Of a stretch of 64,000 nt of DNA, positions 13,088-23,980 are shown piece by piece (the stretch's first letter is position 1; each line of letters opens with the position of its first letter). A program made the translations under genes and the position numbers. The notes under the pieces are model-generated. The model did no database searches and had not been told where the DNA came from. It saw only the letters and a program-made list of their open reading frames with translations. This DNA is from Pseudevernia furfuracea (Eukaryota; Ascomycota; Lecanoromycetes; Lecanorales; Parmeliaceae), in NCBI GenBank assembly GCA_022315425.1, contig JAIUPT010000041.1, positions 372,001 through 436,000 on the forward strand, in the 5' to 3' direction.

Positions 13088-13509
13088 TGTTGCGGAGGGG
13101 GTGGTATGGAGATTGGCTGCTGAGGGAATCGTGGAGGGCTTCTGTTTTGTGAGGGTAGGAGTCAGAGAGCGAGCTCCACAAGGAGGAGAAATTTTTGGAT
13201 GATTTTAGGGGGGTTCCAGGTCAGGGAGGTAGAGTCTGGCTTCTAGGACCGTAATTCCATCTTTATGGTAAGGTATAATTGACTAGATATGGGGCATATG
13301 GCGGTAGCGTGACGTGGTGAATGTGATCAGGAAGTGGAGTGTGATAATTGTTGAGATGCACGTCTACCCGCCCACCACCACGCCCTCGGCTAGAGATAAC
13401 TAGTCAATACGAAAGTCACGAGACCACCCATCTCCTTGCTTACAGTGTGCTTCTTTGCTTTTTACATGTTCCAAAGTACTACGCACACCAACGTCCACCC
13501 TTCTGAAGC
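13088..13509. promoter_or_regulatory. Divergent promoter region, SLC1 / DUF3605 gene
   Basis: 422 bp between two divergent start codons. Short AT-rich stretches near 13,270 and 13,350 are possible core promoter elements. No recognised binding site was defined. Confidence 0.45.
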
Positions 13510-14253
13510 ATGGCGGACGACGCTGAGCTGGGTGCATTTCCTGGACTCACACCAACCGATCAAGAGAATTTGGCCGGAGGGGATGAAAACTTCAAGCCAC
13601 ACAACTGGGAAGATCTCAAAGAAATTATAGGTAGTATCTTATAAATACAGTTTTCTCCTTCAAGTGAGCCTGTCTGATTTCATACTTTCTTCCGTCACTC
13701 AGCCGCCAACAATCTCGCAATCCTCAAGCGCAAACCGTCAGACCTGCGGCGCTACATCAAATGGACAAACCAGACCAAAGCTACGTATGGCTCTATCACC
13801 GCTTTTATCCTTAGCGAGCGACTACACTGGAAGACTCTGTCCACGTCTAGCGGAGGCAGCCCATCCTTTCAGTGCAACAATACAATCCCGTTCACTGACC
13901 CTAGTGACTACAAAATCCTTCTGAATGACTGGCCCTATGGTTTCACACCGGATGTCACCCATATTGTTGTCTGGTCCAAGGTCCACATACTGGAGCAGGG
14001 ACCCGAGGGCTACTTGACGCCAGAATCAGCTGCGTTGGTTGAAGGGTTTGTGCATAAGACTTTTGTCGAACCTCTGAGCTCTTACCGATCAAAGCAAGGC
14101 GTAGCTGGAGACTCTGAGACTGGGAATGATCGCGTGCTCTGGTTTAGGAATTGGACTGGGCTGCAAAGCGTTCGGGGTTTGGACCATGTGCACGTTCTCG
14201 TCCGAGATGCTCCCAAAAGCCTATTGGATTGGTGGATTGGAAATCGGCCTTAA
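13510..14253 (+). CDS. DUF3605 protein (N-acetylglucosamine-induced GIG1 type)
   Basis: Two exons, 13510-13630 and 13703-14253, give 223 aa; the join reads EII-AANNLAILKRKPSDL with phase conserved. The conserved core is LLNDWPYGFTPDVTHIVVW, followed by WSKVHI, then a C-terminal WFRNWTGLQSVRGLDHVHV and LLDWWIGNRP. These blocks define DUF3605. Candida GIG1, induced by N-acetylglucosamine, belongs to this family; the biochemical role is not known to me. No signal peptide or membrane segment is seen. The acidic N-terminus (MADDAELGAFPGLTPTDQE) supports the chosen ATG. Family assignment is from motif memory; the GIG1 name is family-level only. Confidence 0.85.
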
Positions 14254-16027
14254 CCAGCCAGATGGTGGGAGACTTACCTTTGGCAGCCAGCACACGCTAG
14301 GAGAGTCCGCTTGAATGTGCGAGATGAAATGAAAGCGAAATGGGTTGGAGGATCCCAACGTAAGGGAAATTGAGAGGCCAGAATTCTGCCCGGTAGAGCA
14401 GCTTGAATTCGAGGCGGGCCGGTTGCTATCTATGTGGCTGCTTCCCACGGAGTAACCTTCAGAAAAGCAGCTCAAGGGGATAACTAGCTTTATTGAGTGT
14501 TCCCATGGCATGGGCGCAGTGCCGCCATCATCAATTGAATATAATGAGGCGAGAAATCCAAAAAATCAGCTGGTTTTACGCTTAGAAAATCTACGAACCA
14601 GCCGGACGAAATGTCCTATCGTACCTGCCATGAAGCGGGCTGAGAGTATTGATTTCCAGGAGAGCACAATTACAATGGCGAGATTCGCACTTCCGAGCCC
14701 GAAAAAAGCACTCGTATGCGGGCAGGAACACTACAGAGAAAAAGCAACCTGAGACTTTGAGTCTAATGTCAAGATGCAAGTTACAAGCCCATCAAAGGCT
14801 ACTGTTGTATTAGAGACAGATGAAGCCAAAAACTACATGGATGATTCGATTCTGCAGCGAAAGCAAGGTTTGAGCCTGTGTTGGGGACCCTTGATAGATG
14901 ATGTAGTTTAGCCAAGTGCTCGTAGAGCGTTGCAAGAATGAATCTAGGCGGCAGAGTCTTTCAGTATCTACTGTTGTTCCACAGGCTTTAGGCACGCAAA
15001 CAGATCCGATCCTCTTGACTGCTTCCAAGAAGTGGCCCAAATTCTAGCACTTCCCATCTCACCCCAGCGCGCAAGTTTCTCAAACTAGTCAGGAGCAGGT
15101 AGCCAAGCAGCCAAGAGAGAGTTAAGTCACTGCTAATTTGCTCAGTACAGTACGTGTGATAGAAGAAGGCGGATGCCAAGAGATGAGCCATATCTTGGCA
15201 CGCCGCCTCGGCCAGCCTCGAATACCTGGAATGGATTCGAACAAAGAAAATCAGCACAGCAGTATACGTCTCGGTGAAGGTCAGAATGACCAGGAATACC
15301 ACATCGTAAGATACACACGTGAGAACCACGTGAAAACCCCGTGGAATTTTGACAATGCCACGGGAGAACGTTTTGACATGATGCCAAGCCTAACTCACTC
15401 ACCGTTGGGACATGGAACGTTCGAGATACTACAATTCCTTGGCAAAGCCTCCGACCCGAAAAATCTCTGCCCAGAACTAACCCATGGCAGAGTGAGAGCA
15501 AGGTACATGAGTCAAAGCCACCTTGTGATCAAAAATGGTGCAAATGTACGGGAGCGAGCTTCAATGCCAAGGGATAATGAGGGCGATATGAAGGCGATAT
15601 GAGGGCAGTATGATGCGCGAGATACTCTGCTGTAAGTCTTCGGCTCAGTTCTTGGGGTCACTCGACGAGTGAGACTAGAACGTGACTAATATGAGAAGAT
15701 TGGAGAGAATCTGACCTCTGATCCGTGGAATCCTTGGCATATATCCCGTGCAAACGCTCTCATTAAGCCGCATTGTAGAAATTTCTATGATTAGCCAAGG
15801 TCTTGGCCGAGTTGGTGACTCAGAGCATTGGTATAAATTCCCCTCGTAGGACGTAGAATTTCTTCTCCATCCCACACCACTCCGTGACTGAGACTGATAG
15901 CTTCCGCACATAGTGTAGCAGCAGCAAGATATCAAAGTCTTGCACGGTTGATTAGCTTACATTTAAGGTCGTTTGACTTTAATACGTGACTCTTCTTCGC
16001 AAAATTTTTATTCAGGAAAACATCATC
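14254..16027. other. Long intergenic interval without a supported gene
   Basis: About 1.77 kb. Overlapping open frames of 60-155 codons occur on both strands (the longest plus-strand one ends near 15,602), but they lack homology I recognise and overlap one another. A near-duplicated phrase gagggcgatatgaaggcgat / atgagggcagtatgatg lies at 15,580-15,615. Possibly regulatory DNA or an eroded gene. Confidence 0.4.
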
Positions 16028-16897
16028 ATGGAAGGGATCATCCCGAGCAGACATGGCATGAATGAAGGCAAGAATGCGGATTTCACCATGAGGACCGACG
16101 ACAGTGAAGGTTCCTTTGCAGAACTGATTGCACGCATCGAGAATTTGCACATCAGACGAGGTAGTGGTCATACTACCCCTACAGCAGCATCGTCTAAAGT
16201 CGAAAAGAGCCTCTGGCCGACCAACTGGCCGGTCAAGCAAGACATGTATGCACATTATAACATCACCCCGGAACGGCACAGAGACAACATGTGTTTGCTC
16301 CTTCAGGACTTTGCCCTCAGAGCGAGGCATATTGCACGCCTGACCCGTAACTGGGGAGGCGGAGAAATATGGCCAACAGTCGTCGAACCGGCAGCTCTCG
16401 AGCTGTCCGAGACCTTCAATACCTACCATATCGACTGGCGCAATGTCAAATACCGGCACGATTACGCCGAAGAGCTGGACTTTGTGTGGAGGAGCAGGCC
16501 TCCCGGACTGTCAGCTAACCACATCAACTACAAAATCATCTGGGAGTATGTCACCGGCATCTCTCGAACATGGGACAAAGGTCGAAAAGAAAGCGGCCAT
16601 TGGTTCCAGAATGACGAAAAGGAACATCGGCGAGGACGGTGTCCGGGTACAAGCTACCACTTCGTCAAAACCCTGCGAGTCCCAACCATCCCGCAAGCCA
16701 TCCGAACGAACCAGTTCATCGGGGTTGGAGACGACGAGACTGCCTGCATTTGCTCGCGGCCGTCACCACAGTGCCACAGGTACTGTGCCCACAGAGAACA
16801 CATTGCAAGAATCAAGCACCTGAAAGAGGCAAAAATGCGGAAGGTGGTCCCTGCTCCTGTCGTAGAGGACACGGACGAACTTGATTGCATCGAATGA
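16028..16897 (+). CDS. Hypothetical protein, unrecognised (289 aa)
   Basis: A single uninterrupted frame of 289 codons from ATG 16028 to TGA 16895, with host-like base composition. It is mostly soluble and rich in His, Arg, Trp and Glu, with no signal peptide or clear membrane segment. The middle (NWGGGEIWPTVVEPAALEL, then YHIDWRNVKYRHDYAEELDF) looks globular. Near the C-terminus is a Cys/His cluster, CICSRPSPQCHRYCAHREH (about 257-275), that could bind zinc. I do not recognise the family. The in-frame GTG further upstream is less likely as a start. The 93-bp tandem repeat begins about 70 bp after the stop. It could be a lineage-specific gene; moderate confidence that it is expressed. Confidence 0.55.
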   Translation: MEGIIPSRHGMNEGKNADFTMRTDDSEGSFAELIARIENLHIRRGSGHTTPTAASSKVEKSLWPTNWPVKQDMYAHYNITPERHRDNMCLLLQDFALRARHIARLTRNWGGGEIWPTVVEPAALELSETFNTYHIDWRNVKYRHDYAEELDFVWRSRPPGLSANHINYKIIWEYVTGISRTWDKGRKESGHWFQNDEKEHRRGRCPGTSYHFVKTLRVPTIPQAIRTNQFIGVGDDETACICSRPSPQCHRYCAHREHIARIKHLKEAKMRKVVPAPVVEDTDELDCIE

Positions 16898-16968
16898 TTG
16901 CACTCTTCCCCACAATCATTCACCACCAGGGAAGAACTCGAATCCACTGCGGAGCCTCGCCGAGGCAG

Positions 16969-17282
16969 GCCTACCGACTGGAGGGCATGAGCGAGTTGTC
17001 CGAGCCACCACAGTCACTCACATCATCTCGAATCCCATACGGGCCTCACGCTTAGGCTGCGGCTACCGGTCGGAGGGTCACGAGCGACTTGTCCGAGCCA
17101 CCACAGTCACTCACATCATCTCGAATCCCATACGGACCTCACGCTTAGGCTGGGGCTACCGGTCGGAGGGTCACGAGCGACTTGTCCGAGCCACCACAGT
17201 CACTCACATCATCTCGAATCCCATACGGACCTCACGCTTAGGCTGGGGCTACCGTTCGGAGGGTCACGAGCGACCGTCCGCG
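16969..17282 (+). repeat. 93-bp minisatellite, about 3.3 copies
   Basis: Unit boundaries judged by gagttgtccg/gacttgtccg at 16,993, 17,086 and 17,179 and gaccgtccg at 17,272, so the period is exactly 93 bp (31 codons). Copies differ at only a few sites (for example cggctac/gggctac, acgggcc/acggacc). One plus-strand frame stays open across the whole array and encodes a 31-residue repeat containing RATTVTHIISNPI. Each unit includes ctcgaatcccatacgg. It is not CRISPR: units are contiguous and there are no spacers. Confidence 0.9.
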
Positions 17283-17717
17283 TCCCCACGGTCGACTCAC
17301 TGAATATAAATGTCCAGCCATCCCTAGCGTCAAGTACCAAGGGCACAGGCGGGAGGCGCTGACCACGGGAGCGCCCCTCCAGCAAATCGGACTGGCACCT
17401 TTTCGCGGTGCTGGAGATAAGTAGCTCTGCTTGCAAGCAGGGTGAAACGAAGATCAGTCCAGGATATCACAGTACCCGTCATGCTGTACTCCAACCAGCC
17501 AGGCTTGTGTATGGTAAGCTCTTCCCACAGTCTTTGGGTTTTCATGAGCTAATTCATGCATCAAACTTCTATGATCTGCGACCAGGGTCGAGCAATCCAC
17601 CAGGCTCCAACATCTCACAAAGGCCCATCATCTTGTCCGAGCATCCCAGAATGGCTCCGTTCCTCTCAGTTTCCGCCTCATGCGACAGCATCACCACAGC
17701 AGATTGCTCCAATACTG
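17283..17717. other. Intergenic, repeat array to NOSIP 3' end
   Basis: 435 bp with no family-like reading frame. It holds the 3' side of the NOSIP-type gene, which is on the minus strand. Nothing else is seen. Confidence 0.4.
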
Positions 17718-18906
17718 TTAGCATTGGAATGCCACACCCTTTCTCTGTACCATATTATCTCCTCCACCCGCAAAGCCTGTCCCCTCGCTTCTCAGTTCCA
17801 CCACACCTGGCTTCACTCCTCCCTTTTCTGCTTTGACTCCATCTTCTCCTTCCTTCGCCTTGGTTTTCTTACTAGAAAGATCAGTCTCACAGACATAGCA
17901 CACCACTCGGTTCCTCTCCTCTTGATTGGTAGGAGAAGTATGGGGATCCGGCGGGCCCTTATCCGGTGACATGAATTTCGCAGCACAGGGCTTGCAGAGG
18001 ACGTGACCACAAGGTACAGTTAGAACTGCTTTGATGGTGTTAGTGAGATTTTTGTCGCATGCTGGACATATGCAAGTCGAGGGTTCCGTTGGGGAAGACG
18101 TATTGGGGGTGGTCTTGAAGTTGATGGTGATTATGGATTTGAGCGACAGCGAATGTTTGTTCTCAGAAGAGGAGGCTGGACAGAGCGGCGATAGCTTCGC
18201 AGCTTTGCTTGCCTGTGAGTGGTTCGTTGATGGCGTGAGCGATGGTACCCAGAATGAGGGAAGCGTTGGCTTAGCGGACTAGAGACGGTCAATTGGCCAT
18301 TTACTCCAATGCAGAACGTATATCGCTGAGTTGTACCTTCTCTTCATCAAGCGCCTTTCTCGCCTTCGCTCTCTCCTCCCTCGCATTCTTCAACATCTCG
18401 TCCTCATCGAGCTCAAACTTCCGTTTCACACCCCTGCCCTCAGTCCGCTCCACCTCTTCAGACGCATTAATCTTCCCCTCCTTCTTCCCACCGCCCTCCA
18501 TACCCATCATAGTCCTTTCGAATTGCGCAATCGCCCTTTCCTTCTCCTCCACCCCTCGGTCCAACTCTTCCTCCTCAATTTCCCGTTGCCTTCGCTCATC
18601 TTCCTTCTTCAACCGCTTGATCTCCTTTCCCTGCGCGAGCAGATTGCTGACGGCGCATTCCCTGCAGAAGATGTCACCGTTCGAGGCGCATGCTACAGGA
18701 TCTCGGGCGATTTGGAGGCAGAGCTGGCACGAAGCAAAGGGCAGGAAGGAGTCTCGGGAGAGACGAGTGGCTTGAGATCCCCAGGTCGATTTGAGAAGTG
18801 ATCGTTCATGGGAGGTGAAGAAGGCGAGAGAGGTGTTGCGTTTGCCTGGAGCTAAAGTAAGTACTTACCAACAACGGATTGGAATTGTCGGCTTACTGTG
18901 AGCCAT
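17718..18906 (-). CDS. NOSIP-type RING/U-box ubiquitin ligase
   Basis: Orthologue of nitric-oxide-synthase-interacting protein, a split-RING/U-box E3 ligase that in fungi is linked to the spliceosome. Minus-strand exons are 18906-18897 (10 bp), 18845-18337 and 18278-17718; phases agree and the protein has 359 aa. It opens MAHSKRNTSLAFFTSHERSL, the family signature, which fixes acceptor CTCCAG rather than the TTTAG nine bases upstream of the exon. The first half-RING has Cys 43, 46, 64 and 67 (CQLC...CREC). A charged coiled coil follows (about 75-170, KRLKKEDERRQREIEEEE). The second RING block holds CICPAC (242-247) and CGHVLCKPC (263-271), then CYVC. This is the last intact gene before the RIP block and shows no RIP-type damage. 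Confidence 0.9.
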
Positions 18907-19281
18907 TTCCGGTAGAGAAGGCTGATTGGTATCGCAATACCATGATAGCCAGTTTTATAACAGCATAGCTATATGTAGGACTATTAGTAATAGTCTATAT
19001 GATAGATTTCTGTTGAAGAGCTTAGTTACTGCTTTTTGCAGAACCCTTGGCGGGAGGTTTCTGGGGTTCCTTTTAAACCTCAGCCAACGCTAGTGTACGA
19101 TATCGGAGAGTCATTAGACCGAGGTAGCCACATATCTCTGATTAGTAAGACATCCTTATAGAAATTCGGGGCAGCGTCTTACCTCCTTATACATCTTTTT
19201 TATATCTCGCTATCGTTTTCTCACATCTTCTAAACTTCGCTATCGTCAAATCTTCGCGTAATTCCCTCTTATATAGTCTCA

Positions 19282-20440
19282 ATGTCGTCTTCTCTTCGCG
19301 TTCGTCAGCTCTCTTAATACGAGAGCTTCGAAAATACTCAGAAGAAGTTGAATTAATACGATAATAACCTCGAGAGCATTAATCGAAATCGTAGCTCGAA
19401 GACGAAGTTTTTAGACGACGAGTTTCTTTCTCTAATGCAGAAAGAGAATAATAATAACAGCGATAATGAATAAAATAAGATCACGTATTTTGACGCGTTT
19501 AAATCAACGTTATTGTTATTAAAATTCTTTGTTTCTTTCTTTTCTTTCTTCTTAAAACGTAAGACTGAGATCTTTTTAAACACGTTGATAGATTAAAAGA
19601 AGTCTCGTAAGAGAACTAAGTGAAGAAAGACGCGTATTAATAAAGTAATCGTCGTCTATTTGAAATCAACAATTATGATCTTATCGTCGAATATTAAAAT
19701 AATTCGTTAGATTCTATTTGATATAAGAGAGGAAATTCGATAAACGATCGAAGAATTCGCTCAATTGTAATCGTTTATAAATAACTTCTAAATATGCAAT
19801 AAGCTCAATAATTTCATCACTAAGTCTAACACTTAGTCGTTTTATTAATAATATCGTCTATATAAAGAGATCACTGAGTTCGAGACTCATAATTATCGAA
19901 ATAAAAATCTTCGTACGTGTTAGCTCTATGCACTAAAGATGAAAATAATTAAGCACTACAATTAATCTAATCGTAATATTCTTATATTAATTGTACTGTC
20001 TCTTCACGAGAATAAGACTTATTATTTAACTCACAATCACACGCTAGACTTTATAAACGCAATTAAGATCACTTTCTTTATTATAAGCGTCGTCGATAAA
20101 CAAGTGTCTTAAGAATATAAAATAACTTGAGTTTATCAAGTCTTAAAGAGAGTCAAATAAACGATCAATCTTAATACTCTAAAGACTACTGAAGACAAAT
20201 ATCTTAATCTTATACGTGTTCATAACGTCGAGACTAAGTTCAAGAGAGCGTATCTTAATAATCGAATTCATAAAGTTAAAGTATTCTAATTAAAGCAGTG
20301 AAAAGTCTATCTAATTAATTTAAAAACTCAGAAGAATATCTTTATTAAAAATATTATCGTCGTGAAATAGATCGATAATAAAACTATTTACGCGATTATA
20401 TTTGCGAAGAAATGTAAATAAAAGAATATTTTTTGATAAT
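19282..20440 (+). pseudogene. RIP-decayed reading frame of unknown family
   Basis: From an ATG at 19,282 (MSSSLRVRQLS) one frame can be followed for about 380 codons, interrupted many times by TAA/TAG/TGA where Trp is plausible. Recognisable runs include FDAFKSTLLLLKFF and INAIKITFFIISVVDKQVS. It lies upstream of the element D LTR and may be the body of a further element or an eroded gene. I do not recognise the family. Confidence 0.4.
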
Positions 20441-20848
20441 AATGTTTTAATATTTAACGAATTTATTTTAATTTTACTTTGATAGCTCGTATCGATTTTC
20501 TAAAAAAACGAGATTATCTCGCTCTTATGAATTTCATATATAATATTAACAGTCTTAAATGAAAGTTATTTATTATAGTGACTCGTAACGAGTATAAACG
20601 TAATAGAATTCTTTACGCTTATATAATCTCTTAATTCGAGAACGATAATATCGTAACGACGTTTTTACGTACGATAAAGAAATAATACAAAAGAAGAAAT
20701 AACTAACTTCTTTAATATATAATTATCGACGATTCTTTAGCTAAATAGAGAACTATTAAACTAGTCTTTTCTAATTTAAAGATAAACGAATAAGAAATTC
20801 AATATTTATTATATCGTCGATATTATAAGCAAACGTTAAAGCGAGAGT

Positions 20849-21054
20849 TGTTACGAGCGTATCTCGTATCTCTTGATAACATCTATCTATGTTAGCATTT
20901 CTTTGTTGATATACTATCTCTTTTAGACTTAGCGTGCCTTGATAGATTCACTTAATTATACATATATGACTCTCTCTCTTAGTATATAGTTATTTTATAT
21001 CTAATTATCTTATTTAAAACATCTATATAATATGACTCTATACTAATTCTAACA
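20849..21054 (+). repeat. LTR-II, 5' LTR of element D
   Basis: 206 bp, from TGTTACGAGCG to a RIP-altered ...CTAACA end. It is followed after CT by ataactagat, the primer-binding motif found in element C. Confidence 0.85.
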
Positions 21055-22132
21055 CTATAACTAGATCACTCTCACTTTATTCGTAACAGTAATCGAATTC
21101 AAAGAAGTTGACTAATAAAAACTTTATCAAGAACTTAATATTAATAAGATATCGTATCTCTAAGTTAGTCTATTATATAAATAAATCGTTTTTAAGACGA
21201 AAAACGATCTCGTGATAGTTAAAGAATAAAGAATAGTTAAAATATTCGTAAGATTAACGAATAAGAAAGAAATCATTAAAATTAATTATTATAAATTTTT
21301 TTTCAATCACATATTCAAATCGAGTTTTAAACGTCTTATTTTAAGAATAAAACGTTTTAATATAAGAAGTCTAAACGACGCTCGATTCGATTAATAAACG
21401 TCTTTATAATACTCTTCGCAAGAAAATCTTCTCTAAGACTAATATTACTTCTTTATTCGCAAATTCTATCTCGTCGAGACTTCACATTTAAATTTGTTAA
21501 TAAATTATTTTATTAGAATAACATCTTCATAAAGAACACACTTTAAAGCATTTATATTCTTTATTAGATATTAAACGATTAATAAATAAAAAAGTTATAT
21601 TAAAGATAAAGAAAATCGTTATTTTATAACTTTTTAACACTTTTTTCTTTTAATATTAAAATAAAAACGAAAATACTTCGATTTTCTTTAATATCTTTTG
21701 TTTAACTATTATCTTACTTTACGAAGTAATTTAAGCACTCTCTTCTTCTTTTCTTTTCTCTTTAAAGAGATTATTTAATATATTAAAAAGTACGAATATA
21801 AAAGATATATTTAAGATAATAAAGAAGTAAGCAAAGAATAGACGCTACTCGATTATGTTAAAAAATAACGTTATTAATATAAAGAACGTCTAAAAGATTT
21901 TTAACTTTATCTAATTATAATAGTGATCTCAGAAGCGATCAAACGATATTACAAAAATGTTAATAAATCTTCGCTATAAGCGAGATCAATATCTTTATAT
22001 AAATATTTATTATGATACGTTAAGTAAAGAGAAGTCTCGCGTCGAGAAAGAGAAAGATTAATTATATAAAGAAATTAATCGTTTTCAAATTAAACTTTTC
22101 GAATTTTACAATATTATTCGATTATATATAAG

Positions 22133-22324
22133 TGTAAGGACCGTACTGTGGTGATAACCGTAGTGTAGTATGTAACGAAGATAACAAGCTAAGGAGCAAC
22201 TATGTACTGGGAGGGAAGCCATATATGTATGGCTGAGTGAACCTGCCAAGACACTAGGCCCGATAGGGCTAGCGTAGGTGTCAAGGGTACGAGGTGTCAA
22301 GGGACGCAGGGTACGCTCGTAACA
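22133..22324 (-). repeat. LTR-I, 3' LTR of element A
   Basis: 192 bp and little mutated. In minus orientation it runs from TGTTACGAGCGTACC to CGGTCCTTACA. By eye the paired LTR differs at 13 sites, all G:C here and A:T there. Confidence 0.93.
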
Positions 22325-22789
22325 CTACTCCCCCCCCGAAGAAGCACTGGTCCCCAGTGCGGAAGAAAAGAAGAAAAGAAGAAGAAAAAACAAAAGCTAT
22401 GCATGCCTGGTCGCTGAAAAATCATAAAAAACAAAGAACTTTTGGCCCTAGCGCTCGCCTCCTTGCGGCGGTGATGTTGATCCCAATTCAACTCGGTGAC
22501 GTCTTGGCGATGCCATGTCGCTAGCATGACGTCATGCGGTGACAGGGGTCCTGGAATGACCTTCATTGGTGAAGAATTGAAGAAATGGTGGCCAAGAACG
22601 TGTTTTGTCATGCAGCAGCCATTTGATATTCGAATTTCGAGCAGAGAGGAAATGCAGAAATGAAGGCCTGTGATTGGCTGAGGCCTTCCGAACCGCCCGA
22701 ACCTTAAACCTTAAATCAATATCAAATGCTTTTTTGGCGCTGGCGCAGTATTCTCCTTGGGACCAAATCCACCGAGGGCGACGACGTCA

Positions 22790-23980
22790 TCAACAATATG
22801 CTTCGGGCCTCCGACTATGGCGTCGTCGGCAGTCATAGGCCATATCTCGGGGGGAGGCGAAGAAGGTAGCTGTCATATGGTGTTGTTGTTGAATACCAAG
22901 TCGCTGAGCACCCGTTTTTTGCCATGATGAAAAATGGAGTCTTGGCGCTCTTCTGGAATGGCCTGAAGTCGCTGAAAAACACCATGTCCGAGGTTTGACC
23001 GGATCGCATGTTGATTTGATTGCGCTAAACCCGATTTGGCGCCCATGAAACTTCTCATACAAATCCTTGACTGTGAGTATGAGAAGAACGATCCTGAAAG
23101 AAGTAATCGAAGGATGGCGAATCCCTGAGAATACGACTGACTTAAGAGGTACATACCGCATGTAGAGATCAGCCACTGTAAGGTAGTTTTTTGATGCAGT
23201 CTCGTATATAGACGATGATGACGAGACTGCTCGATACTCAGATAAGGGCGAGAGCGGGTGGGATATTGTAGCCGAAGAAGTAGCGATCTCAGCAGGGGTG
23301 AGTGCTAACAGGCTAGATTTGAGAGGCGCGTTGCTCGTGGTGGGAGGTGATTGCTGACATTCTCGATTGCGGAGGTACCCATGCAGCTGATTCTTTGACT
23401 GGAAGATTCTCTCGCAGTGCTTACAAGAGGCCTTGTTGCAGATGACCATTTGGCTATGACTTAAAAGTCGGCTAATTGACGAGAATGATGCTGAGCAGAG
23501 AGTGCATTTGTGATACTCTTGGGGCATTTGCGCTGGTTTTGAAGTCTCTTGTGCAGCCGATTTGGAAGGTTCTTGCGAAGCCGGGAGAGGTTTTCCGAAT
23601 TTGGCTGTCAAAACCTCCATGTACTTGGCGAGGGTCACATCTTTTAGTTGAATGCTTTGACTCCATGTAAATGCATGGCCACGAAGACATTTGGGAAGTA
23701 GCTCTGTGACATCAACCTCGCGATATCGGTCCGCACACTGTAGAATATGCTCGACGAACTTGTTGATGTCATGATATAGACGAAGTTTCGAAAAGTCATA
23801 CTGCAGCGAAGGATCAAAGAAGGCTAGGTCTCGAGGTGTGGGAGTAGGTTTTTGAGCTTCTTTCTGAGCAGCTTGTTGGGCAGCTTTTTGAGCTTCTTTC
23901 TCAGCAGCTTCTTGAGCTTCCTCGGCTTGAATACTTAATTTGAGAGCGTCGAGAATCGTTTTCACCCAGTCTCGTCTCAT
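22790..23980 (-). CDS. Gag-like protein with C2H2-type fingers (element A)
   Basis: Uninterrupted 396-codon frame from ATG 23,980. It starts MRRDWVKTILDALKLSIQ, then an Ala/Gln/Glu-rich stretch of repeated EAQKAAQQAA-like units. The gag-like core is FFDPSLQYDFSKLRLYHDIN...VEHILQCADRYREVDVTELL...FTWSQSI (about 53-115). Two zinc-finger-like blocks follow: HKCTLCSASFSSISRLLSH (about 159) and CKHCERIFQSKNQLHGYL. The C-terminus is basic (CRRRHSRRPEAYC). This architecture is one I associate with gag-type proteins of Pezizomycotina retroelements. It would package element RNA; the role is inferred. It is unusual for surviving without a stop inside a RIP block; the copy in element B has stops and no ATG. 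Confidence 0.75.
   Translation of the reverse strand: MRRDWVKTILDALKLSIQAEEAQEAAEKEAQKAAQQAAQKEAQKPTPTPRDLAFFDPSLQYDFSKLRLYHDINKFVEHILQCADRYREVDVTELLPKCLRGHAFTWSQSIQLKDVTLAKYMEVLTAKFGKPLPASQEPSKSAAQETSKPAQMPQEYHKCTLCSASFSSISRLLSHSQMVICNKASCKHCERIFQSKNQLHGYLRNRECQQSPPTTSNAPLKSSLLALTPAEIATSSATISHPLSPLSEYRAVSSSSSIYETASKNYLTVADLYMRYVPLKSVVFSGIRHPSITSFRIVLLILTVKDLYEKFHGRQIGFSAIKSTCDPVKPRTWCFSATSGHSRRAPRLHFSSWQKTGAQRLGIQQQHHMTATFFASPRDMAYDCRRRHSRRPEAYC

Noticed and set aside
12479..13181. Long frames on both strands over the acyltransferase gene
   Set aside because: Low-complexity Glu/Gly- or Pro/Arg-rich shadows caused by the high GC of the real gene.
15138..15602. 154-codon plus-strand frame in the 14.3-16 kb gap
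   Set aside because: First codon is TTG, it overlaps opposite-strand frames of similar size, and no family is recognised.
16969..17282. CRISPR-like reading of the 93-bp repeats
   Set aside because: Units are contiguous without unique spacers, and the host is a fungus.
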